This document shows, piece by piece, positions 10,987 through 18,706 of a stretch of 64,000 nucleotides of DNA (position 1 is the stretch's first letter; the number at the start of each line of letters is the position of its first letter). A model generated the notes under the pieces. The model made no database searches. It saw only the letters and a program-made list of their open reading frames with translations, and was not told the DNA's origin. The translations under genes were made by a program, and so were the position numbers. This DNA is from Modestobacter sp. VKM Ac-2985 (lineage in GTDB: Bacteria > Actinomycetota > Actinomycetes > Mycobacteriales > Geodermatophilaceae), in NCBI RefSeq assembly GCF_026967925.1, contig NZ_JAPVBI010000001.1:1821894-1885893 (forward strand), read 5' to 3'.

Positions 10987-11586
10987 GTGGGCCGGCACCT
11001 CTCCGGCAACGACGGCGTCCGGGTGCGGGACGTCGAGGTGCTGTCCAGCGACTGGTATGTGCTGCGGCGGACGACGTTCGACATGCGCCACCGCGACGGG
11101 CACTGGAGCACCGAACAGCGGGAGACCCACGACCGCGGGAACGGCGCGACCGTGCTGCTCTACGACGTCGCGCGGCGCACGGTGCTGCTCACCCGTCAGT
11201 TCCGCTTCCCGGCGTACGTCAACGGCCACCCCGACGGGTTGCTCATCGAGACCGCCGCCGGCCTGCTGGACGACGACGACCCGGTGACCGCGGTGCGCCG
11301 GGAGGCCGAGGAGGAGACCGGCCACCGCGTCGGCGAGCTCACCCACGTCTTCGACGTCTTCATGAGCCCCGGTTCGGTCACGGAGCGGCTGCACTTCTAC
11401 GCCGGCCCCTACGACGCCGGCACCCGGACGGCCGGCGGGGGCGGGCTGGCCGACGAGGGCGAGGACATCGAGGTGCTCGAACTGGACGTCGACGAGGCGC
11501 TGGCCGCGATCGGCGCGACGATCGTGGACGCGAAGACGATCCTGCTGCTCCAGTGGGCCGCACTGTCCGGGCCGTTCGCCCGCTGA
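10987..11586 (+). CDS. Nudix hydrolase, NudK-like (GDP-mannose pyrophosphatase type)
   Basis: A 199 aa Nudix enzyme whose landmarks follow E. coli NudK closely: YDRGNGATVLLY-like DRGNGATVLLY, LLTRQFRFPAYVNG, the Nudix box GLLDDDDPVTAVRREAEEET, MSPGSVTERLHFY and DEGEDIEVLEL. NudK cleaves GDP-mannose and some other sugar nucleotides. The box keeps the catalytic REAEEE core, but the family Glu at box position 7 is Asp here, a mild change. The GTG start is 12 bp after the permease stop with little ribosome-site signal. Substrate is inferred from family; ADP-ribose is the alternative. Confidence 0.85.
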   Translation: MGRHLSGNDGVRVRDVEVLSSDWYVLRRTTFDMRHRDGHWSTEQRETHDRGNGATVLLYDVARRTVLLTRQFRFPAYVNGHPDGLLIETAAGLLDDDDPVTAVRREAEEETGHRVGELTHVFDVFMSPGSVTERLHFYAGPYDAGTRTAGGGGLADEGEDIEVLELDVDEALAAIGATIVDAKTILLLQWAALSGPFAR

Positions 11587-11670
11587 GCTCGCACTCCGTG
11601 CGTGGCGCGGCGGGGGCCGGGGCACTGGGGCTCCGGGGCCGCACCGTTCGGTCCCGGGAGAGAGGGACGC

Positions 11671-12429
11671 ATGACCGAGAACAGCCGGCCGCTGCAGGGG
11701 AAGGTCGCCCTGGTCACCGGGGCCTCGTCGGGGATCGGCGAGGCGACCGCGGTCGCCCTGGCCGAGGCCGGGGCGGCGGTCGCCATCGGCGCCCGGCGCA
11801 AGGACCGGCTCGATGCGCTGGCCACGAAGCTGCGGGACGACGGCGCCCGGGTGCTGCAGCTGGACCTGGACGTCACCGACGAGCAGGCCTGCGCCGCGGC
11901 GGTCGCCCGCACCCGCGAGGAGCTGGGCGGTCTCGACGTCCTGGTCAACAACGCCGGGGTGATGCTGCTGGGCACGATCGTCGGCGCGGACCCCGACGAC
12001 TGGCGGCGCATGCTCGACACCAACGTGCTGGGGGTGCTGTACATGACCCACGCGGCGATCGAGGGCATGGTCGAGCAGGGGTCGGGTGACGTGGTGAACA
12101 TGTCCAGCGTCGCCGGCCGGACCGCCCGCAAGGGCGCCGGGGTCTACAACGCCAGCAAGTGGGCGGTGAACGCCTTCAGCGAGTCGCTGCGCCAGGAGGT
12201 CACCGGCCGCGGGGTGCGGATCAGCCTGGTCGAGCCGGGCGCGGTGGCCACCGAGCTGACCGACCACATCACCCAGCCCGAGGCCAAGCGGGCCTCGCAG
12301 GATATGGCCGCGGGGATGACCCGGCTGCAGGCCGAGGACATCGCCCGGGCGGTGCTCTACGTGGTCAGCCAGCCGAGCCACGTGTCGGTCAACGAGGTGC
12401 TGGTGCGCCCGACCGACCAGGAGCGCTGA
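11671..12429 (+). CDS. classical short-chain dehydrogenase/reductase
   Basis: A 252 aa NAD(P)-dependent oxidoreductase with the complete classical SDR set: TGASSGIGEA for cofactor binding, LVNNAGVM, a Ser in NMSSVAGR and the catalytic YNASKWAV. An Arg-rich turn (GARRKDR) after the second strand suggests NADP(H). It resembles the YdfG/serine-dehydrogenase group, but the substrate cannot be read from sequence. ATG 11671 has GAGAGAGGGA upstream. It converges on an SRPBCC gene across a CCCGGG-CG-CCCGGG palindrome. Confidence 0.9.
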   Translation: MTENSRPLQGKVALVTGASSGIGEATAVALAEAGAAVAIGARRKDRLDALATKLRDDGARVLQLDLDVTDEQACAAAVARTREELGGLDVLVNNAGVMLLGTIVGADPDDWRRMLDTNVLGVLYMTHAAIEGMVEQGSGDVVNMSSVAGRTARKGAGVYNASKWAVNAFSESLRQEVTGRGVRISLVEPGAVATELTDHITQPEAKRASQDMAAGMTRLQAEDIARAVLYVVSQPSHVSVNEVLVRPTDQER

Positions 12430-12430
12430 G

Positions 12431-12444
12431 CCCGGGCGCCCGGG
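12431..12444. terminator. CCCGGG palindrome between convergent genes
   Basis: CCCGGG-CG-CCCGGG sits one base after the SDR stop and 3 bp before the converging SRPBCC stop. It can form a short G/C-only stem in RNA of either strand. It lacks a T-tract, so terminator activity is only likely by position. Confidence 0.35.
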
Positions 12445-12447
12445 GGA

Positions 12448-12846
12448 TCAGCCGGCCTCGAGCACCCGCTTCAGGGTATCGAGGTCGGCGGCCACCGCCG
12501 CGGTGTCGGCCTCGAACTCCTCGGCCGTGGCGCCGCTCGCCCGGCGGAGGGTGAACACCACCTCGCTGCCGGCGCCGTCGGCGAGCACCCGCACCGGGTT
12601 GATGGTGGACGTGCCGTCGGGCAGGACGACGTCGTGGTCGAGCACCCCGTACTCGTTGACCGGCACGAACCGCACCAGCACCCGGCCCATCGGGGAGTCC
12701 GCCACCCACTCGCCGCGCTCCCGCCTGATGCCGGTGGCCAGGCCGGCGGCCCACATTGGCAGGTGGGCCGGGTCGCGGACCCAGGCGTAGACCTCAGCGG
12801 CCGGCCGGTCGATGGAGACGCTCAGGTGACGGGACTCGGTGGGCAT
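12448..12846 (-). CDS. SRPBCC-family (START-like) protein
   Basis: A 132 aa protein with the helix-grip layout of polyketide-cyclase/Aha1-like proteins: a first strand RHLSVSIDRPAAEVYAWV, then DPAHLPMWAAGL, alternating strands, and the long C-terminal helix around EADTAAVAADLDTLKRVLEAG. Such proteins bind hydrophobic ligands or act as simple enzymes; no ligand can be predicted. The ATG at 12846 is chosen because upstream codons lose family similarity. It is divergent from a membrane-protein gene. Confidence 0.8.
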   Translation of the reverse strand: MPTESRHLSVSIDRPAAEVYAWVRDPAHLPMWAAGLATGIRRERGEWVADSPMGRVLVRFVPVNEYGVLDHDVVLPDGTSTINPVRVLADGAGSEVVFTLRRASGATAEEFEADTAAVAADLDTLKRVLEAG

Positions 12847-12909
12847 GCCCGCATGCTGCCGCACGCCGGTGACTGGCGGCCCAAGATCACCTGCGGCATC
12901 GTGGTCGCC

Positions 12910-13572
12910 GTGGATCCGACCTCGGCGCGCACCGGACCAGCGGAGACGGACGACGACCGCCGCTGGGCCGAGGCTGTCTCCGCGCTCGGGCTCACGCCGG
13001 ACGGCGGCGCACGGTGGCTCCGCCCGACCCGGCTGCTCACCTGGTCGTGGGTGCTGGCCCTGGCGGTGCTCGCGCTGGCCGGCGGGCTGCTCCTGGCGGT
13101 GCTGTCCACCGATGAGCTGGTGCCCGACCCTGGACCGTCCGGCGGCTGGGAGGCGGCCGGCCTCGTCGTGCAGGGGGCCGGCCTGACCGTGATGCTCGGG
13201 TACGGGCTCGTCGCGTGGCGGTCCGGGCTCTTCCGAGCGGCGTGGTCGCGGCCGGCCGCGGTGCTGAGCCGGGCGCAGCGACGCGGACTGCTCGCGCAGG
13301 TGCGGGGCCGTGCGGAGGCCGACCCGGCACGCCTGCCGCTGGCCCGTGACCTGGCGCGGCGGCTGGTGCTGCAGCACCACCAGCTCCTGCTGTTCGTCGG
13401 CGTCGTCGTGCAGCAGGTGGGGCGAGCCATCGGCGCACCGACGCGGTCGACCCTGGTCCTCACGGCGGTCGTGACGGTGGTGCTCCTGGTCGGGGCGGCG
13501 CTCACGCACCGGGAGGCCAGACGGGCAGGACGGTTCCTCGCTGACCACCCGGACCCCGCCTCGCCGGTCTGA
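12910..13572 (+). CDS. membrane protein of unknown function
   Basis: About 220 aa with three or four predicted membrane spans: near residues 40-65, 80-105, 160-180 and 185-205. A basic loop rich in Arg separates the pairs. I do not recognise a family. The start is uncertain; GTG codons at 12901 and 12910 are both in frame and neither has a good ribosome site. It is divergent from the SRPBCC gene and followed by an EamA exporter, with no obvious functional link. Confidence 0.65.
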   Translation: MDPTSARTGPAETDDDRRWAEAVSALGLTPDGGARWLRPTRLLTWSWVLALAVLALAGGLLLAVLSTDELVPDPGPSGGWEAAGLVVQGAGLTVMLGYGLVAWRSGLFRAAWSRPAAVLSRAQRRGLLAQVRGRAEADPARLPLARDLARRLVLQHHQLLLFVGVVVQQVGRAIGAPTRSTLVLTAVVTVVLLVGAALTHREARRAGRFLADHPDPASPV

Positions 13573-13673
13573 CCGCGTCGATCCGGCCATCGTCCGGAGC
13601 GGGACCGCCAACCCGGGGTGCCATGGCCGGAAACCGCCGGAGGACGTCGGTCGCGAGCCCTAGCTTCTCCTTC

Positions 13674-14591
13674 GTGCCCGTTCCCCGCAGTCCGCTGGTG
13701 TTCCTCGCCGTCAGCGTCACCGTGCTCGCCTGGGCGTCGGCGTTCATCGGCATCCGTGCGGTGGGCGAGGACCTCTCGCCCGGGGCGCTGGCGCTCGGCC
13801 GGCTGGCCGTCGGCACCGCCGTCCTGGGCGCGCTGCTGGCCCGGCGTGGCTGGGTGGCCCCGACGGCGGGGGAGTGGCGGCTGCTCGCCGTCTGCGGGAT
13901 CGGCTGGTTCGGCATCTACAACGTGGCGCTCAACGCCGCCGAGCAGCACCTGGACGCCGGGACCACGGCGATGCTGGTCAACATCGGCCCGGTGCTGATC
14001 GCCGTCCTCGCCGGCCTGCTGCTGGGCGAGGGCTTCCCGCGCTGGCTGGTCATCGGCCTGGGCGTGGCCTTCTGCGGGGTGCTGCTGATCGGCTTCGCCA
14101 CCCGCGACGCCGGGGCCGACCTGCTGGGCGTCTTCCTGTGCGTGGTCGCGGCGGTCACCTACGCCGCCGGCGTGGTGGCGCAGAAGCCGTTGCTGCGCCG
14201 GCTGCCCGCCCTCCAGGTGACCTTCACCGCCTGTGCCATGGGGGCGGTCTGCTGCCTGCCCTGGGCCGGGGTGCTCGTCGACGAGCTGGGCACCGCGCCC
14301 GCGTCCTCGATCGTCGGCACCGTCTACCTCGGGGCGGTGCCGACCGCGCTGGCCTTCAGCACCTGGGCCTACGCGCTGCGCCGGATGGACGCCGGCCGGC
14401 TGGGGGCGACCACCTACCTGGTGCCGCCGATCGTCGTGCTGCTGGGCTGGGCGCTGCTGGACGAGGTGCCGCCGGCGCTGGCCGTCGTCGGTGGCGTTGT
14501 CTGCCTGCTGGGCGTGGCCCTGTCCCGCCGGCGCACCCAGGTGCGCCGGCCGGTGCCGGTGCCGCAGGAGGCGGGGACCTCGACGGTCTAG
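13674..14591 (+). CDS. EamA/DMT-family exporter
   Basis: A drug/metabolite transporter of about 305 aa with ten hydrophobic segments arranged as two EamA repeats. Landmarks are WASAFIGIRAVGEDLSPG at the start, NVALNAAEQHLDAGTTA, PVLIAVLAGLLLGE, and the second-repeat end TTYLVPPIVVLLGWALLDE. Members export amino acids or metabolites; the cargo is unknown. GTG 13674 is preferred because TAGCTT 7-13 bp upstream looks like a -10 box of a leaderless gene; an ATG at 13623 would add 17 non-hydrophobic residues. Its stop shares the CTAG with the converging arsR stop. Confidence 0.85.
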   Translation: MPVPRSPLVFLAVSVTVLAWASAFIGIRAVGEDLSPGALALGRLAVGTAVLGALLARRGWVAPTAGEWRLLAVCGIGWFGIYNVALNAAEQHLDAGTTAMLVNIGPVLIAVLAGLLLGEGFPRWLVIGLGVAFCGVLLIGFATRDAGADLLGVFLCVVAAVTYAAGVVAQKPLLRRLPALQVTFTACAMGAVCCLPWAGVLVDELGTAPASSIVGTVYLGAVPTALAFSTWAYALRRMDAGRLGATTYLVPPIVVLLGWALLDEVPPALAVVGGVVCLLGVALSRRRTQVRRPVPVPQEAGTSTV

Positions 14592-14974
14592 CGGGGGCTG
14601 GGCTCCCGGACGCCGGGCAGCGCGGTCACCACCGCGTCCAGCGCCCCGGGCACCAGCGAGAAGTAGGCCCAGACCCCGCGCTTCTCCCGGGCGAGGAAGC
14701 CGGCGTCCACCAGCACCTTGAGGTGGTGGGACACGGTCGGCTGGGACAGGCCCAGGGGCTCGGTGAGGTCGCAGACACAGACCTCGCGGCCCTCGTTGCC
14801 GGCCACCAGGGCGAGCACCCGGAGCCGCGCCGGGTCCGCCAGCGCCTTGAGGGTGCGGGCCAGGTCGGCGGCCTGCTCGGCGCTCATCGCGCCGGCGAGC
14901 TCGGCGGGGGAGCACCCGGGCGCACCCACGTCGACCAGCTCGAGGTCCAGCCCCGCCGTTCGGCTGATGTTCAC
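14588..14974 (-). CDS. arsR: ArsR-family arsenic repressor (first copy)
   Basis: A 128 aa winged-helix repressor. Residues 40-110 hold the ArsR fold: LARTLKALADPARLRVL, then REVCVCDLTEPLGLSQPTVSHHLKVL and the wing REKRGVWAYFSL. The CVCDL at the start of the recognition region is the As(III)/Sb(III) cysteine site of the classical ArsR group. It faces acr3 across a 117 bp spacer with two matching inverted repeats. The GTG start sits 6 bp after a -10-like GATACT, so the mRNA is probably leaderless. It likely represses itself and the acr3-arsC run until arsenite binds. Confidence 0.92.
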   Translation of the reverse strand: MNISRTAGLDLELVDVGAPGCSPAELAGAMSAEQAADLARTLKALADPARLRVLALVAGNEGREVCVCDLTEPLGLSQPTVSHHLKVLVDAGFLAREKRGVWAYFSLVPGALDAVVTALPGVREPSPR

Positions 14975-14980
14975 CCGGCC

Positions 14981-15009
14981 AGTATCGGTCGGGCATTGAC
15001 GGGTGTCGA
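14981..15009 (-). promoter_or_regulatory. arsR promoter overlapping operator O1
   Basis: On the minus strand TCGACA (15004-15009) and GATACT (14981-14986) are separated by 17 bp and resemble -35 and -10 boxes. The arsR GTG begins 6 bp after the -10, the spacing of a leaderless transcript. The -35 half lies inside operator O1, so repressor binding would block polymerase. Confidence 0.55.
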
Positions 15010-15010
15010 T
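14995..15010. promoter_or_regulatory. ArsR operator O1
   Basis: ATTGAC-GGGT-GTCGAT, an inverted repeat with 6-bp arms and a 4-bp spacer and one mismatch. It shares the pattern ATNGAC-N4-GTCGAT with O2, 39 bp away. It covers the arsR -35 region. ArsR binding is inferred from symmetry, duplication and place. Confidence 0.65.
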
Positions 15011-15033
15011 ACCCCCGGCATCCTCTGGGACAG

Positions 15034-15049
15034 ATAGACCGACGTCGAT
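15034..15049. promoter_or_regulatory. ArsR operator O2
   Basis: ATAGAC-CGAC-GTCGAT, the second copy of the O1 pattern, 42 bp before the acr3 ATG. It probably covers the acr3 promoter or start site, giving control of the efflux operon. Confidence 0.6.
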
Positions 15050-15091
15050 GCACGTCCTCCCGCACCGGGAGGCAGAGGAGCAGCCCACCCC

Positions 15092-16222
15092 ATGAGCGAT
15101 CTCGCCGCGGAGACCCCCCGCTCCGGCACCGACCTCGAGACACCGGTGCTGGCCCGGTTGTCGACCCTGGACCGCTTCCTGCCGGTGTGGATCGTCGCGG
15201 CCATGGTCCTCGGCCTGCTGCTCGGCCGGTTCGTCCCCGGGCTGGACGACGCGCTGGACGCCGTCCGGGTCGGCGAGGTCAGCCTGCCGATCGCCATCGG
15301 GCTGCTGCTGATGATGTACCCGGTGCTGGCCAAGGTGCGGTACTCCGAGCTCGACCGGGTCACCGGGGACCGGAAGCTGCTGGGCGCCTCGCTGGCGCTG
15401 AACTGGCTGGTCGGGCCGGCGCTGATGTTCGCGCTGGCCTGGCTGCTGCTGCCCGACCTGCCCGAGTACCGCACGGGGCTGATCATCGTGGGCCTGGCCC
15501 GCTGCATCGCCATGGTGCTGATCTGGAACGACCTGTCCTGCGGTGACCGCGAGGCCGGCGCCGTGCTCGTGGCGATCAACTCGGTCTTCCAGATCCTCGC
15601 CTTCGCCGTCCTCGGCTGGTTCTACCTCCAGGTGCTGCCCGGCTGGCTGGGGCTGTCGACCACGTCGGCGGAGTTCAGCTTCTGGGCGATCGTGGGATCG
15701 GTGCTGGTCTTCCTCGGCATCCCGCTGGTCGCCGGCTTCCTGACCCGCACGATCGGCGAGCGCGCCAAGGGCCGCGACTGGTACGAGGGGCGGTTCCTGC
15801 CGAAGATCGGCCCGGTCGCCCTCTACGGCCTGCTGTTCACCATCGTCATGCTCTTCGCCCTGCAGGGCGATGCGATCACCTCGAACCCGTGGGACGTCGC
15901 CCGGATCGCGCTGCCGCTGCTGGCCTACTTCGCGCTGATGTTCGGCGGCTCCTTCCTGCTCGGCATGCGCCTCGGGCTGGGCTACGCCAAGACCGCGACC
16001 CTGGCCTTCACCGCGGCCGGCAACAACTTCGAGCTCGCCATCGCGGTCGCGATCGGCACGTTCGGGGTCACCTCCGGGCAGGCGCTGGCCGGCGTCGTCG
16101 GCCCGCTGATCGAGGTCCCGGTGCTGGTCGGGCTCGTCTACGTCTCCCTCTGGGCCGCCCGCCGCTGGTTCCCCGGCGACCCCACCGTCCCGGCACCCCG
16201 TACCGAAGGAGCGTCCCGATGA
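15092..16222 (+). CDS. acr3: ACR3-family arsenite efflux permease
   Basis: A 376 aa inner-membrane antiporter with ten membrane spans that pumps As(OH)3 out of the cell. Diagnostic features are LLMMYPVLAKVRY in the second span, NWLVGPALMFALAW, the substrate Cys of LARCIAMVLIWNDLSCGD, and FTAAGNNFELAIAVAIG with the conserved Glu near the end. It heads the plus-strand ars operon: the stop overlaps the arsC fusion start (ATGA). Two ArsR-type inverted repeats precede it. A GAGGAG ribosome site lies rather far (about 13 bp) upstream of the ATG. Confidence 0.95.
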   Translation: MSDLAAETPRSGTDLETPVLARLSTLDRFLPVWIVAAMVLGLLLGRFVPGLDDALDAVRVGEVSLPIAIGLLLMMYPVLAKVRYSELDRVTGDRKLLGASLALNWLVGPALMFALAWLLLPDLPEYRTGLIIVGLARCIAMVLIWNDLSCGDREAGAVLVAINSVFQILAFAVLGWFYLQVLPGWLGLSTTSAEFSFWAIVGSVLVFLGIPLVAGFLTRTIGERAKGRDWYEGRFLPKIGPVALYGLLFTIVMLFALQGDAITSNPWDVARIALPLLAYFALMFGGSFLLGMRLGLGYAKTATLAFTAAGNNFELAIAVAIGTFGVTSGQALAGVVGPLIEVPVLVGLVYVSLWAARRWFPGDPTVPAPRTEGASR

Positions 16223-16860
16223 CGTCGACACCCCGGTTCGTCGGACTGCTGGACCCCGAGGTGGTGCTCCGGCGGCACGTCGAGGACCTGTCGGCCCGGT
16301 TCGCCGGCATGGTGAGCGCGGAGACCGTCGAGCGGATGGTCTTCGAGTCCTACGCCGCCCTGGGGCGCACCGCCCGGGTCAAGACGCACCTGCCGGTCCT
16401 CACCTGCCGCTTCGCCACCGAGCGGCTCACCGCCCTGGCCCAGGCCAAGGGGGTGCTGGCGAAGGAGGCGCCCGAGGTGCTCTTCGTCTGCGTGCAGAAC
16501 GCCGGTCGGTCGCAGATGGCCGCGGCGATGGTGGAACACCTGTCCGAGGGGCGCGTGCACGTCCGGTCGGCGGGCTCGATGCCCGCCGACCAGGTCGACC
16601 CGGTCGTGCTGGAGGTGCTGGAGGCTCGCGGCATCACGGTGACCGACGCCTTCCCCAAGCCGCTGACCGACGACGTCGTCCGGGCCGCGGACGTGGTGAT
16701 CACCATGGGGTGCGGGGACGCCTGCCCGGTCTACCCCGGCAAGCAGTACCTGGACTGGAGCGTGGCCGATCCCGCCGGGCAGTCGCCGGCTGCGGTCGAG
16801 GCGATCGCCGCCGACATCGAGGGCCGGGTGCGGGGGCTGCTCAGCGGGCTCGGCGCATGA
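16219..16860 (+). CDS. arsC: arsenate reductase fused to N-terminal three-helix bundle
   Basis: Reduces arsenate to arsenite. Residues 1 to about 85 form a helical domain (ERMVFESYAALGRTARVKTHLPVLTCRFATERL) of the three-helix-bundle dimerisation type seen with actinobacterial ArsC proteins. Residues 90-213 form the LMW-phosphatase-like catalytic domain with VCVQNAGRSQMAAAM and its CX5R loop, then MGCGDACPVYPGKQYLDW, whose two cysteines fit a redox relay. The 213 aa length is about 80 longer than a plain ArsC. Start and stop overlap both neighbours by 4 nt, so it is translated with acr3 and the next flavoprotein. Confidence 0.9.
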   Translation: MTSTPRFVGLLDPEVVLRRHVEDLSARFAGMVSAETVERMVFESYAALGRTARVKTHLPVLTCRFATERLTALAQAKGVLAKEAPEVLFVCVQNAGRSQMAAAMVEHLSEGRVHVRSAGSMPADQVDPVVLEVLEARGITVTDAFPKPLTDDVVRAADVVITMGCGDACPVYPGKQYLDWSVADPAGQSPAAVEAIAADIEGRVRGLLSGLGA

Positions 16861-18266
16861 GCCGCCGCCTGGTCGTCGTCGGCGGCAGCGATGCCGGCAT
16901 CTCCGCGGGCCTGCGCGCCCGGGAGCTCGACCCGACCGCAGAGGTCACCGTCGTGGTGGCCGACGCCTACCCCAACTTCTCCATCTGCGGGATCCCTTAC
17001 CACGTGTCCGGTGACGTGCAGCCCTGGCAGTCGCTGGCGCACCGCACCTCCGCCGACCTGGAGGCCGCCGGGCTGACCGTGCGCATCGGCACCCGCGCCA
17101 CCGCCGTCGACGTGACCGGGCAGCGCATCACGGTGACCACCCCGGACGGGGCGACGGACACGCTGGCCTACGACGAGCTGGTCGTGGGCACCGGCGCCCG
17201 GCCGTCGGTCCCGGCGATCGCGGGGATGGGTGGTCCGGACGGGCTGGGTGCAGCCGACGGGGTGCACCTGCTGCACACCATCGACGACACCCACGCGCTG
17301 ATGGCCACCCTGACCGGCCGCCCGGTGCGTTCGGCGCTCATCGTCGGCGCCGGCTACATCGGCGTGGAGATGTCCGAGGCGCTCGTCGCCCGGGGCGTCA
17401 CCACGACCGTCGCCCAGCGCCCTGCCGAGGTGCTGAGCACCGTGGACGCCGAGCTGGGCGCACTCGTCCGGGCGGAGATGGCGGCCCACGGGGTCGAGGT
17501 GCTCACCGGCACCGACGTCACCGGGCTGGCCCGCACCGACGGAGGCCGGATCGCGGTCTCCGGTGCCGGGCTCCACCGCTCCTTCGACGTCGTGGTGGTC
17601 GTCGCCGGGGTCCGCCCCGACGTGCAGCTGCTGGTCGATGCGGGGGCGAGGACCGGTGCCGGCGGCGCGGTGGTCGTGGACGAGACGATGGCCACCGGGC
17701 TGCCGCACGTCTGGGCGGCCGGGGACTGCGTGGTCACCCACCACCGGTTGATGGGCCTCACCTACCTGCCGCTGGGCACCACGGCCCACAAGCAGGGCCG
17801 GGTCGCCGGGGCCAACGCCGTCGGCGGGCAGGCCCTGTTCGCCGGCAGTGTCGGGACCCAGGTGGTGAAGGTCTTCGGTCTGGTCGCCGCCCGCACCGGT
17901 CTGCTCGAGCACGAGGCGCTGGCCGCCGGCTTCCGCCCGGTCACGACCCAGTCGAGCCCGGACGACCACAAGGCCTACTACCCGGGGGCCCAGCCGATCA
18001 CGATCCGGGTCACCGCCGACGCCGACACCGGCCGGCTGCTCGGCGCCCAGCTGGTCGGGCGGCTGGGCAGCGAGGTGGCCAAGCGCGTCGACGTCTACGC
18101 CACCGCCCTGTTCCACGGCATGGCCGTCGACGGCATGGCCGACCTGGACCTGGCCTACACCCCGCCCCTGGGCTCACCCTGGGACGCGGTGCAGATGGCC
18201 GCCCAGGCCTGGAGCTCCGAACACCGTCCCCCTGCGCCCGCCGCACGAGCTGCGGCGTTGGCGTGA
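16857..18266 (+). CDS. FAD/NAD(P) disulfide oxidoreductase-like protein of the ars operon
   Basis: A 469 aa two-dinucleotide-fold flavoprotein. The FAD site GGSDAGISAGLRARE opens the protein, FSICGIPYHVSG places a single redox Cys where CoA-disulfide reductases and NADH oxidases have theirs, and SALIVGAGYIGVEMSEAL is the NAD(P) fold. VWAAGDCV closes the FAD domain, and a C-terminal dimerisation domain follows. The location between two arsC genes suggests it regenerates a thiol partner or acts on an arsenic-thiol species; this is inferred. It overlaps the preceding arsC by ATGA; its stop at 18266 lies 26 bp before the preferred start of the next arsC. Confidence 0.82.
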   Translation: MSRRLVVVGGSDAGISAGLRARELDPTAEVTVVVADAYPNFSICGIPYHVSGDVQPWQSLAHRTSADLEAAGLTVRIGTRATAVDVTGQRITVTTPDGATDTLAYDELVVGTGARPSVPAIAGMGGPDGLGAADGVHLLHTIDDTHALMATLTGRPVRSALIVGAGYIGVEMSEALVARGVTTTVAQRPAEVLSTVDAELGALVRAEMAAHGVEVLTGTDVTGLARTDGGRIAVSGAGLHRSFDVVVVVAGVRPDVQLLVDAGARTGAGGAVVVDETMATGLPHVWAAGDCVVTHHRLMGLTYLPLGTTAHKQGRVAGANAVGGQALFAGSVGTQVVKVFGLVAARTGLLEHEALAAGFRPVTTQSSPDDHKAYYPGAQPITIRVTADADTGRLLGAQLVGRLGSEVAKRVDVYATALFHGMAVDGMADLDLAYTPPLGSPWDAVQMAAQAWSSEHRPPAPAARAAALA

Positions 18267-18292
18267 GCAGCCCCCTGAACGAGGAGAACCCC

Positions 18293-18706
18293 GTGAACGA
18301 CCGCCCCAGCGTCCTGTTCGTCTGCGTGCACAACGCCGGCCGTTCCCAGATGGCCGCCGGCTGGCTCCGTCACCTCGCCGGCGACGGCGTCGAGGTGCGC
18401 TCGGCCGGTTCGGTGCCCGGCGACCAGGTCAACCCCTCGGCCGTGGCCGCGATGGCCGAGGTCGGCATCGACATCTCCGACCAGCGGCCCAAGGTGCTGA
18501 CCACCGACGCGGTCGAGGCCTCCGACGTCGTCATCACCATGGGCTGCGGGGACGCCTGCCCGGTCTTCCCCGGCAAGCGGTACCTCGACTGGCCCCTGGA
18601 GGACCCGGCCGGGAAGGGCGTGGAGTCCGTGCGCCCGATCCGGGACCAGATCGAGACGCGCATCCGGGGGCTGATCACCGAGCTCCAGGTGCCGGTCGCG
18701 CCGTGA
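18293..18706 (+). CDS. arsC: arsenate reductase, LMW-phosphatase type
   Basis: A 137 aa single-domain arsenate reductase. The P-loop VCVHNAGRSQMAAGW has the CX5R signature, followed by VRSAGSVPGDQVNP, the MGCGDACPVFPGKRYLDW block and the DPAGKG segment. It matches the catalytic domain of the fused copy closely, pointing to duplication. GTG 18293 is chosen because GAGGAG lies 6 bp upstream; a GTG at 18263 that overlaps the previous stop is in frame and would add ten residues. Its stop overlaps the third arsC gene by GTGA. Confidence 0.9.
   Translation: MNDRPSVLFVCVHNAGRSQMAAGWLRHLAGDGVEVRSAGSVPGDQVNPSAVAAMAEVGIDISDQRPKVLTTDAVEASDVVITMGCGDACPVFPGKRYLDWPLEDPAGKGVESVRPIRDQIETRIRGLITELQVPVAP

Noticed and set aside
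9460-12381. 973-aa minus-strand open frame across NCS2, Nudix and SDR genes
   Set aside because: Shadow frame with runs of DDG, QHP and DRR; three clear genes lie on the other strand.
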